A DNA stretch of 64,000 nt, taken from Nicotiana tabacum. Its lineage: Eukaryota > Streptophyta > Magnoliopsida > Solanales > Solanaceae. The translations under genes were made by a program, and so were the position numbers. The stretch covers positions 127,656,997 through 127,720,996 of the forward strand of contig NC_134097.1 in the NCBI RefSeq assembly GCF_000715075.1. Reading direction: 5' to 3'. The notes beneath the pieces were generated by a model. That model made no database searches and was not told the DNA's origin. It saw only the letters and a program-made list of their open reading frames with translations. This document shows, in pieces, positions 22,386-32,264 of the stretch. The stretch's first letter is position 1. Each line of letters begins with the position of its first letter.

Positions 22386-23970
22386 ATAATTTCAGTTCTA
22401 TGTTATATGATTTCTCACACAATTAAGTAAAACCTTAAAACCATCATAATTCCAAATTCAAACTCATTCATAAATTTATTTATGGCAGTAGACTGACACT
22501 ACATGCACAAAATTCTCCTACACTATATATTATGGCCCATGTTGATCCACCAACTTTTAAGTAAAGTTGTACTCGAAGATAACCAAAGTTGTCCCTTTGT
22601 GCTAAACCGTGTTACATGCATAAATTATAGAAGAAAAAGAAATAGATGACACAATTTAATCATCTTCCAACTTCTCTGTTTCTTTTTTAAGTAAGACTAA
22701 CATGACACTAACCTATCTAAAACAAATTATTTGCTTTTTATAATGCATAACACGTATGATAATGATCATATAAAGTGACCAATCTTAAACGAAAGGAATT
22801 GTCTTAGTTTGACACATGGGATAAGATGATCCATGTACTCTCTTGAAATGAACTTCTTTCAATTCTTTTCCCTTAATTATGGAATAGTTTATTAGGCACT
22901 GCAAATTAACTTTAGTTGAAACTACTGCATTTGTTGTTACACAAATTATTCAACATCTGCACCATAAGAAGTCACGAGAAAGAAAATTCCATTTTTAAAG
23001 CTTATTGACTATTTTCTCTGATTCATTTTTTATATATGACACAATACCATCTTATTTTGGAATCAAACAAATTTTCTTTGACTATAATTATATACTATGT
23101 AGTTTTAGTGGGAGCAAATTAATGAATCAATATTCAAATACAGATTGAATTAACATTAATAGTTATTTGAATTTTTTTTATTCTTATTGAAAGAGAGCTG
23201 AGTATCAATAGACAAGCACCCTTGTAAATATTCGATAGCAAAATTAAGATACTAAGATTGTGTCACTTCAGCTTGGACTTTTGTGAGTGGTTTTATGCAG
23301 AATTTATGCGTGGAATAAAGCTAGTGAACATAATTTATGTTGGTATAATATACTAACAGCAAATAGTTTTTAACTATCAATGCAATTTTAATATGTTGTA
23401 GCAAGTTATCTACATATTTTTGAAATAACTAATTTTATTTATTATAAGCAATTATTTTGCAGTTATGTTATACATGACTTGATTACCAATTAAAATAAAG
23501 ATTTAAGTTATATATAATGATAATGTAAAGAATTTTTTATACAATCATTAAATTTTAACTTTGATAACAGTTGGTTACCATTTGTACCACCGACCAATTA
23601 AAATTATGAAGACATGATACGTGTAATTGCCTAATAAATGATTTAGTTATGTCATGATACCATTTAACCTAGGTCAGAGGCAGACCTACCTTTGGTTGGG
23701 GGATATCGTCCCGCGGTAACTTTAAACAAAATGTATACCCTGAGATGTTTGGAGCGCATAATTTGAATTTTAGTATGCTGTCTATTCCAACTCGAGTATT
23801 TGTTCAAATTTTTATTCACATTGACACTAGACCACTTTCAAATCTTGGGTCTGTTTCTAGGAAGGTGGCAGAATTTAATTAGTTGCATGACATTGGCCCA
23901 TGCTACAGTGTGTAGTAGCAAAAAGATAGTGGTGTAGTGAAGTGAGCCCGCACTTTGGGGAGTGGGCAAA
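22386..23970. other. AT-rich upstream region of the RING-CH gene
   Basis: No coding region is seen. The sequence is AT-rich, with a degenerate repeat fragment near 23677-23880. It probably includes the promoter of the gene starting at 24283, but I cannot point to specific transcription-factor sites. Confidence 0.5.
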
Positions 23971-23979
23971 CCTGAAGAG

Positions 23980-23987
23980 TATAAGTA
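23980..23987 (+). promoter_or_regulatory. Candidate TATA box of the RING-CH gene
   Basis: TATAAGTA lies ~300 bp before the start codon, followed by a pyrimidine-rich leader-like stretch with GATTCT repeats (24115-24135) and AGTAGT repeats (24220-24236). The placement is plausible for a plant 5' UTR of ~270 bp. No transcript evidence can be seen here. Confidence 0.35.
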
Positions 23988-24282
23988 GTAGGCCAGTCTT
24001 GCGTAGAGAGCCCCCTCTTTACTATACCTTTGCCCATTGATTGTGAAGAGATAACTTAATTTAGTTTTGCCAAATATTTATTGCAAGTGCTTCTATCTAC
24101 TAGCTAACAACATTCTGATTCTGATTCTGATTCTGTATTAACAACACTCCCATTACCTTTTCTTTTATTCCTGTCACCCTTTTCAAGATTTTCAATTCTG
24201 AGTTATTTCCAAGAACGAAGAGTAGTAGTAGTAGCAGCTTGTTTCAGTAGATTGTTGAATTGGGGTTGCTTGTTTTTACACC

Positions 24283-27200
24283 ATGAGTGAAGAACAGAAG
24301 GAGAAATCTATGGCTGATGAGGGTCATGTTTGTGAAAGAGAAGTTGTCATTCCAATTCCTAAGGTGATAAAATAAAGACTCTGCTTTCTACTTTTGTGCT
24401 TTTCTGTTCTGTTTCATTTCTATCGGAAATAGTCTCTGCCTTCAAGATAGTGGTAAGTTCTACGTACCCAGACCCTTATGAGATTACAATGGATTTGTTG
24501 TTGTCGTTGTTGTTATCTTCTTCATTCCATAGTCTTTTGTTTTCTTCTTCTTTATAGTTTGAGGAGGAGGAGAGAAATTAAGGAGAAATGGAGGGAAGTT
24601 TCTGAGCTTCTTGTTTTTTTTTTTAATTTATGTAATTGTGTTTTATCTTGGTTGTTTCTTTTATTATAGTTTGATTTGTCTGTTTGTAACTTGGTGTTGT
24701 ACTTTTTGGTTTGTTTCTACTGCTTGTTTAAAATCCTTTCCCTCTAATCCTTTCCCTTTTTTTATATACTCCTTTTCTTTTTGCTTTCTGTAACTTTTCC
24801 ATCCAATGGAGTTTTGCCACAAAAATTGATTCTCAACCTACAGAGAGTTTAGGCATTTACTAGCAATTATATTTGAGATTAAGAGTGTAAAGTCATGTTT
24901 ATTGTAAATCCACCTTTGTAAATTTGTGAGACATCTTACTATGTTCTATATACAATAAAACTCCAAATCAAATGACTTAGAGAGAGTTCTGGCAAGTTAA
25001 GAAAGGCACCTACATGAATTACTTAAATGAAAGCATTGAGACATTCAAATGAGGAAAAAGTGTGAAACGTTTGTTTCTTTTAAAATTGATAAGTCTCAAT
25101 CGAGGGTAGTCTTTTGGTTGCAGAATCAATATGCTCGAAGCAGAGGCGGGGCTAAGATTTGAAGTTTATGGGTTATGAATTCTAGTCCTTTTAAGTTATT
25201 GTGTTCTAAGTTAATAATTTGTACATATTCAATGAATTTCTTAAGACAAATTCAGTGTTTGGCCGAACCCGTAACCAAAGCGCTAGCTCCGCCCTGGCTG
25301 TAAGCAAACTCTCAAGTCCCAACAAAGTTGCTTCGGATCCTACTTTGTTGAGGAATAGATAGTTGTTCTATTGGATGATGCTTGTTTTTTTTTTTAAACT
25401 TTCTGTGAATAGTTCTTCCTTGCTGGCACTTTCTTTTAAATGTGTTAGGAGTGTTCTGGTGTTGAATAATAATTGGAGATGTTGATCAAAATCTTGCATG
25501 TTCCACAGATTTAGGACTCCTAAGTTCCTCGATCACCAGCTTACTAAACAACTTATTATTCTGCTTCCTTGTACAGATGGAGAGTTCCTCAGCGATTACT
25601 GATGAAAGAACACATGCTAAACATTGGAGGAAACCAAATCTATCTTTGGAGATACCTTCAAGAACATTGGACGCCTCTCGGCAAGAGTTAGCTCAGATTA
25701 AAATGCCATCAACGCCTACCCCAACACCGAAGAGGGTGAATTTCCTTTTGACTCCTAGTACTGCTGATTCAAGAATAACTTCATCTCCTGGTCCCTCCCC
25801 GTCTCGTGGAAAATCAGCAATTAGGAATCTTTTCCCTAAACTGAACTTAAAATCGCGTATGAATTTGGATGAGAAGATAACCATCCCAGATTCAGGTCCT
25901 GCAGTTGTTCCTCAAGAGAAGGTATCCATTTCAAGGTCATGGTCACTTACTAAAATGTTTACGCCGCGCATCAAGAGGACGTCATCTTTGCCCGTTACAC
26001 CAATTGCACATTCAAATCCAGAGTCTATTAGTGGGAGTATCAGCAGCTCTCTAACACTTGGTGTAAGTTCTCTAGACATTTGCTTGATTGATTACATAAT
26101 AGTTGAATTCTTGGTATTTTTTTATTCTGCTATCCTATTTGATGGAAAAATAACTAAAGTTCATTTTGTACCACTTAAAACTAATAAGAATTCTGCAAAA
26201 TGTTTATGAAAATTCCGACCTTGTGTCTGATTGCTTTACTAGAAAAAAAGAAGCAGAGGCATCAATCAACATACTCTTTCCTTCTTCACATTCTAAATGA
26301 GCACCATACTTGGTCACTAGAAAGAAATTCTTAAATGTAAAAGCAGTGAAGTAATTTATCTTTGCGCTTATTTTTTGGTGCATTCATTTGAAATATGATG
26401 AAGAGGAACCTTGGAGCAATGGTGCCTACATCACACACCTTGGGGTGCGACCCTTCCCCATAATTAACGCGGGATGCTTCGTGCACCAGGATGCCCTTTT
26501 TTTCATTTGAAATATGATATGCTGTTATTGCAGACAAAAGAAACACATGTGTGCATTTCGCGATCAATGTCTTTACCAGTCATTAACAAAGAAAAAGACG
26601 GAAGCAATAGGAGAGTAGAATTTTTCTTTCGAGTTATTCCTTCAACGCCTCAAGTGAAGGATGTGGATTCCACAGTTCCACCTATATCTCCAACGAAAGT
26701 ATCTGGTAAACAATTGCCTCAAATCTATTCAATTCTTGTTTTTCTTTTTAAAATTTTAAGCATTCATTTATGATTCACTTTTCTTTTGAACACTGTAAGA
26801 CTTAGAAAGTGAGGATGAGGCTTCTGGTATCCTTTTGCCAAATTATATTATGCTTCATATTGAGCATTATATGTATTATTAAAGATTCCACCATCTCAAA
26901 CAAATATTTGCATTGTTTCCTTAGAGGATGATGAGCCAGATGGTGAAGATATACCGGAAGAGGAGGCTGTTTGTCGAATTTGCCTTGTTGAGTTGTGTGA
27001 AGGTGGAGAGACACTCAAGATGGAGTGCAGCTGCAAAGGTGAACTTGCTTTAGCTCACCAAGAATGTGCTTTAAAATGGTTTAGTATCAAAGGGAACAAA
27101 ACATGTGACGTGTGCAAACAAGAAGTCCGGAATCTGCCCGTTACACTTTTGCGCATGCAAAGTGTTCGAAATGCTGCAGGATCCAATAGGTTCCGGCATC

Positions 27201-29192
27201 TGGAAATAAATGGATACAGGTAAATCTTTTATTGCCTAAGAATACTAAAGTATCTCATATTGCCAGCTTAACAACTACCTGTCCAGTTCACCATTGACAA
27301 TCAGGGTTGTTCATATATCAACAAAATCACCATGTTAAAAGTATCTTTGTGCTGGTTTAGCCCAATAATATGCTTTCACTCCTACAGTATTTCAACTCTT
27401 TGTAGTGACATGCACCCTTCTACTTTTCTGGAAACAATAGCAGCTAAGCAACCAAATTGGCTGAATCGATCTTTGATATGTCGCTTTATTATACTGAAAT
27501 TGATGTAGATATATGCAGCATGAAATTGCAAGCATAGTGTTTTGAATGAAGAAGTCATGTTCTGTTAGTATTGTCTTTGATCAGCGCACCACAAAAATAT
27601 ACATTTTCTTCTCTTCCCTTGTTTCTCTACTTGTCCTACTGTTTTCTTTGGAGTAGAACCACTCAATACTAAAATTGGTTAGATTAGGGCATAAGTTTTA
27701 ATAAAACATACTTATGAATGATAACTCACCTAAATCGGGTTTCTGACTTGTGCTATACTACACAGGGTTTGGCAGGAAGTACCCATCCTTGTAATCGTCA
27801 GCATGCTCGCCTACTTTTGTTTTCTTGAGCAGCTGCTGGTAAGTTTAGCAGGTCATAATCAATAATCTCATGTGGAAACAGCCATCTAATCTATCTATTA
27901 GCATTAAATTTAAACTTATCTGATCTGCAGGTTGGGAAAATGGGAACTGGTGCAATTGCTATTTCACTTCCCTTTTCTTGTGTGCTAGGCCTACTCGCGT
28001 CAATGACATCTTCAACCATGGGTATGTTATTTATCACTAGCGGTAGCATTTAAGAAGCTTTGATCTATCAAAAACATTAGTTGCGACAACAGAATATACA
28101 CACACCAATTCAGTGAAAATCTGATTGATATTGCAAGGAACAGCTGACCAGCACTTGATCTTATTTCTACTATCTTGAATGAAAAATCAACAACAACAAA
28201 CCCAGGTAGTCCCACAAGTGGGGTCTGGGGTGGGTACTGTGTACGTAGACCTTACCCTACCTTGAAGAGATAGAGAAGTTGTTTCCGATAGACCCTCGGA
28301 TCAAGAAAGATAAGAAGAAAGGAGTAACAAGTAGTAACACCAGCAGGCCAATCAGAAAATCGAAGTGAACGAAACAAGTGATAACAGAAATATAAGAACA
28401 AGAAAATACAAGACTAACACTATCTAGCACACTAATACCACTGGTATGAACAAGGCAAACAGAAAACAGTCGGCCACCTAACCTTCTACCTGAATTCTCA
28501 ACCTTCACACCTTCCTATCAAGGGTCATATCATCGGTAAGTTGGAGTAGTGCCATGTCTTGCCTAATCACCTCACCCCAACACTTTTTCCCTTAAATGAG
28601 AAATCAATTAACATAAAACATCGCCATTTAGTAAGAGTTTGGAAAACATATCTGAATGGATTAGAAAGAAGAAACGTATGGGCTTGACGTGTTATTTCTC
28701 AGAAAATGTGCATTGTGTCTTTTTTGTATTTTAACTATAGCTGTTATCTTCTGTGCAGTTAAGCGAAGATTTGTCTGGGTTTATGCATCGGTCCAGTTTG
28801 CTCTAGTAGTACTATTTGCACATATCTTCTATTCCTTGGTAAGATATATCTGACATTATTTGTGGGAATTGTAATTGAGAACTTAATATGCATACTGAAG
28901 TGCTTAAGTTTGCCATCTGTATAATATTTAGGTTCGCGTGCAAGCAGTTCTTTCGATTCTTCTGTCTACATTTGCTGGCTTTGGGGTTGCAATGAGTGGA
29001 AGTTCGTTACTTGTCGAGTTCTTTAGATGGAGAAGGCGTCGACAAGCCTTGTTAGAGCAGCAACAGAATTCACAGATGATTTTGCCTCCAGGGGGATGGC
29101 CACAGATGAATCAACCTCCTACATCGTCTCGTGTAGGTCCTCAAAATTATCAGCACGATATAGAAAATCCCGAGACATTTAGTTGGACCTAG
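24283..29192 (+). CDS. RING-CH (RINGv) multi-pass membrane E3 ubiquitin ligase
   Basis: Nine exons read in one frame with GT-AG introns: 24283-24363, 25577-26062, 26534-26705, 26806-26826, 26925-27219, 27766-27838, 27931-28021, 28759-28838 and 28932-29192, giving 519 codons plus TAG. The first ~240 residues are Ser/Pro/Thr-rich and basic, with a conserved-looking FFRVIPSTP stretch near residue 225. A short acidic segment leads into a C4HC3 RING-variant finger at about 270-320: CRIC, then CSC, H, C and CDVC are all present. Four hydrophobic segments follow (about 357-376, 386-404, 411-435, 440-465), then a basic WRRRR stop and a Gln/Pro-rich tail. Plant proteins of this MARCH-like type transfer ubiquitin at endomembranes; the target cannot be read from sequence. 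The start ATG is the first in a good context and joins in phase. The gene looks intact despite four repeat insertions in its introns and an LTR element after its stop. Confidence 0.93.
24420..24518 (+). mobile_element. SINE/RTE tail fragment in intron 1
   Basis: TATCGGAAATAGTCTCTGCC followed by TTCAAGATAG, TACGTACCCAGACCC and a terminal TTGTTGTTGTCGTTGTTG run matches the plus orientation of the tail that forms the array at 19636-22385, with an internal deletion. It lies 57 bp after the exon 1 donor site. Target duplications are not evident. Confidence 0.65.
25141..25296 (+). mobile_element. Short MITE in intron 1
   Basis: The element starts CAGAGGCGGGGCT and ends AGCTCCGCCCTG, an imperfect terminal inverted repeat. 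Its body contains GTTATGAATTCT and TCAATGAATTTCTTAAGAC, which I recognise from a common Solanaceae non-autonomous element. The flanks GCTCGAAG and GCTGTAAG agree at six of eight bases, consistent with an aged 8-bp duplication of the hAT kind. Confidence 0.65.
26400..26501 (+). mobile_element. Internally deleted SINE in intron 2 with target duplication
   Basis: The piece contains TTGGAGCAATGG, CTACATCACACACCTTGGGG, CCTTCCCCATAATTAACGCG and GGATGCTTCGTGCACC and ends in a T run. This is the layout of the Solanaceae SolS-type tRNA-derived SINE, with the A/B-box middle missing. It is flanked by TTCATTTGAAATATGAT on both sides (upstream copy ending 26399, downstream copy 26502-26518). The downstream copy ends 15 bp before exon 3. 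Confidence 0.82.
26806..26826 (+). other. 21-nt microexon of the RING-CH gene
   Basis: AAAGTGAGGATGAGGCTTCTG is preceded by ACTTAG and followed by GTATCC. With the one base left over from exon 3 it reads ESEDEAS, and the next exon continues EDDEPDGED in phase. Exon 3 would also join exon 5 in phase without it, so it could be skipped without breaking the frame. It adds acidic residues just ahead of the RING-CH finger. Confidence 0.75.
28191..28593 (-). mobile_element. 5'-truncated RTE-type LINE in intron 7
   Basis: The minus strand reads from GGTGAGGTGATTAGGCAAGAC and CTTGATAGGAAGGTGTG, phrases typical of the C-terminal end of plant RTE LINE reverse transcriptases, through the tail CCGAGGGTCTATCGGAAAC to a TTGTTGTTG end. 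It is flanked by GAATGAAAAATCAA (28177-28190) and AAATGAGAAATCAA (28594-28607), a 14-bp target duplication with two differences. Only ~400 bp of the 3' end is present. The reverse open frame at 28257-28508 is in the wrong frame and is not a gene. Confidence 0.75.
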
Positions 29193-29404
29193 CTAGATTG
29201 TGTGCTATATTACATTACCATAATTGGTGGCCAATAGAGAGAGAGTGAGGTTTGTCCATACACAGTTGTGAGATTGATGTTTTGTACATTTTAGAAACTT
29301 GTTGGCTTCTACAGGAAAAAGAGAAATAGCTTGCTGAAAGAAGTGTAAAAACTGAAATGCTTATAATCTATGAAAAGATGCTGCCTTATCGCCATCTTCA
29401 TTTT
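29193..29404 (+). other. 3' UTR / downstream region of the RING-CH gene
   Basis: The 212 bp between the stop codon and the LTR element contain no open frame. No canonical AATAAA is seen; TATAATCTATGAAAA near 29361 is a weak candidate far-upstream element. The last five bases ATTTT are the target duplication of the element that follows. Confidence 0.5.
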
Positions 29405-29810
29405 TGTATGGGTCTGAATTTGGCCGACCACGACCTACAGTGAGCACGACAAACGACCGAGCACCCGCGAGTCGACGCCCAGAGGGATACGACCTTGTGG
29501 TAAAAGAAGAAACAATACGACCTTGGCAGTAGAGTAAGCCCATTAGGAGATACGAAGAATATTCCTTAAAAGATTCTTTGCATGTCGTTTCTACGATTGG
29601 AAGGAATTCCTCAGTATATAAGAGGGATGAGAGCCTTGTAACAGGTCATGAACACTTTGTAAAACTCACCAACCTTGAATGAAAAGAAAGTTTACAACTC
29701 TCTTCTCTCTATTGTTATCATCCTAGAGTTTATTATCTTCAGCTACGATTTACCCCTTCATCTTTGATTGATTTGTTCAAAAAATATTTTAATATCTTTT
29801 GAGTCAAATA
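29405..29810 (+). repeat. 5' LTR of the Tat element
   Basis: Starts TGTATGGG and ends GTCAAATA; the 3' copy ends GTCAAACA. A TATA box TATATAAG sits at about 29615, ~200 bp before the LTR end, and AATGAAAAGAAAG downstream could serve polyadenylation. The 3' LTR has TATATATG at the same place. Confidence 0.93.
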
Positions 29811-29813
29811 ATT

Positions 29814-29831
29814 TGGCGCCGTCTGTGGAGA
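29814..29831 (+). other. Primer binding site of the Tat element
   Basis: TGGCGCCGTCTGTGGAGA begins three bases after the 5' LTR. The first nine bases match the 3' end expected for tRNA-Asp (TGGCGCCGT), and the rest departs from it, as in other Tat-type elements I know. The exact tRNA is uncertain. Confidence 0.75.
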
Positions 29832-29912
29832 TTTCCATAGCTGAAATCATAGTTCTCATCTAGGTTCTTGAAAGTGACGATTACTGTTCTTCAAACCTCA
29901 TAAAAACCAACA

Positions 29913-32264
29913 ATGACGGAAAAGGAAGCGAGACTGAAGGCGATAGCAGATGTCTCAAATAATCTCCTAAACTCCCTCAACGAAGCCGGTAGAGAAGACA
30001 CTAAGAATACAACACCAAGAGTTACACCGGAGGGGGAGATCTCACCTCTTCCACACGGGGATCTAACGATCTTGCGCGAAAGGGGAGTCTCAACGTCCAC
30101 GGTGGGGGAAGCACCACCAACAGTCAAAAAGCTGCTAGAAGAATGGTTGACAAGTGTTACACCGGAGGGGGAGATCTCACCTCTTCCACACGGGGATCTA
30201 ACAATCTTGCGTGAAAGGGGAGCCTCAACGTCCACGGTGGGGGAAGCACTACCAGCAGTCAAAAAGCTGCTAGAAGAATGGTCGACAAGTTCTCTGAACA
30301 ACATGCTCAAAAAACCTCCTCAAGGAGATGTCGAAGACTTACCACCTACAGAAATCGCAGCTACCACCAATGAGCCGAGCGCTACGCGAACGGGTAACAC
30401 CCGCACTGTCAATGATGCAGGTGACGATGCACTCATGGCCATCTTAAAGAAAATGGAAGAGATGGAAAACGAGAACAAAATACTCCGTGATCAAATGAAG
30501 GAGCATCAGGAAAGGGTTGACAAAATACCAGGCGCCCCTAAGCTATTACCAAAGCGCGATGTGGGCCGATTCGTCGAACAACCATATAGCGACGGGGCTG
30601 CTCCTCATCCTATTCCAAAAACCTTCAAGATGCCTCCATACTTGAAAATATACGACAAGACCACGGACCCGGAGGATCATCTAATCCATTATGTTACTAC
30701 GGTAAAGGGTAACGATCTGTCAAAGTAACATGTACCATCTGTGCTGCTAAAAAAGTTTGGTGAGACCTTGACAGGGGGAACATCGACATGGTACTCCTAG
30801 CTACTAGCGCGATCGATATTAACGTTTGAAGAGATGGCGGATAAATTCGCCACCGCTCATGCAGGGGCGAAGAAGGCTGAAGCTAGGGTCAATGATATCT
30901 TCACCGTCAGGCAAATAACGGGCGAGGAACTTCGAGATTTCCTGGCCCAATTCAACAGAGTAAGGATGAGCCTGCCAAACGTGCCAGAAGGGATGGTAGT
31001 AGCAGTCTTTCAAAATGGGTTAAACTGGAACAGATCAAAGGCAACCAAAAAACTACTCAGTAGACTCATGAAGTATCCCCCCACCACATGGAAAGAGATT
31101 CACAATGCCTATTGCGCTGAGGTAAGGGCAGATGAGGACGACCTGAACGGCCCGATTCAGCGATTAACGTCGGTTCATACCGAGGCAAGGAGAGATCGAC
31201 GTAACGATGGGTGAAGAGATCAACCACCACGTTTCAATTGAGAAAGGCATCAGCCCTATGTCCAAACATCTAATCCGCCCCATCCAAGACATACGGATGT
31301 CGTGTTATGACACACTGCACCCCTTTGAAGCGAAAGAGGTATGCCTCCACTACTATCTGCTCATAACTTTTGTGTTTCCCCTTCAGAGATAGTGTACGCA
31401 CTGGAGAAGCTGCACACGAAGGTGCAGTGGCTGCAAAAAATGAAATCGGACCCAAGCACCAGGAGGTCAAACGTCCTCTTTGAATTCTACCAAGAAAGAG
31501 GACACAAGACCGAAGATTGCATAGATATGCAGTAGGAAGTAGTTAGGATGTTGAACCAGGGGTACCTGAAAGAACTACTCAGCGATAAAGGAAGGGCCAA
31601 CTTCGCTCGAGGGAGCGATCCATCTCAAGGACCTCCAAAGCCACCATCACCAGCGCACACCATACAGATGATCATTGGCGGTGTCGACGACACGGTAATC
31701 AACCATGTGAAGTTCACCACCACGCACAAACTCAAACGGACGGTCGCCCACGAATGATATGATGACCTCGAAGACAGTATCATCTTCGATAAGTCGGATG
31801 CTGACAGTTTGTCTTTCCCTCACTATGATGCTTTGGTTATAACTTTACGCATCGCTGATACAGATGTAAAAAGAATCATGGTAGATGACGGAAGCGGCAC
31901 GTGTATTGTTCACCCGCGAGTTCTCATGCAAATGTGGCTTGAGGATAAAATAATACCGCGTTGCATAACACTAATGGGTTTTAATAATGCAGTAGAGCGG
32001 ACATCCAGAGAAATAGTGCTACCTGTCCTAGCAGGAGGGGTCACCCTGGAGACAACATTCCACGTCATGAACCAAGAAACAGCCTACAACGCCATCATAG
32101 GGCGACCATGGATACACGGGATGCGAGCCGTCCCTTCAAGATTTTATCAAGTGATCAAATTTCCCACCCCGTGGGGGATATTTAGAATCCAAGGCGAGCC
32201 ATGCAACGCCCAAGAATGCTATTGGATCGCCCAAGATTGCACGCACACCAAACAACTGAAATGA
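29913..32264 (+). pseudogene. gag-protease of the Tat element (nonsense-riddled)
   Basis: One reading frame (from the ATG at 29913) runs through the capsid-like Retrotrans_gag region (FKMPPYLKIYDK at ~30630 to ~31200), a degraded zinc knuckle (~31480-31520, GHKTEDC retained, first Cys and the His-type positions changed) and an aspartic protease (VDDGSGTC at ~31885, IIGRPWIHG at ~32095). Gag packages the RNA and protease cuts the polyprotein. Stops lie at 30726, 30810, 31212, 31236, 31308, 31329, 31533 and 31755. Nearly all have the form TAA, TAG or TGA that a single C-to-T or G-to-A change would create from CAA, CAG, CGA or TGG. The N-terminal part has a 43-residue tandem duplication. Confidence 0.88.

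Noticed and set aside
28257..28508. 83-codon reverse open frame in intron 7
   Set aside because: It lies in the LINE insertion but in a different frame from the expected RTE C-terminus.
31338..31388. Short GTATGC..TTCAG stretch that looks like a ~50-nt intron in the Tat gag
   Set aside because: The gag reading frame continues through it and its residues (HNFCVSPSEIVYALEKL) fit the expected protein, so it is coding sequence.
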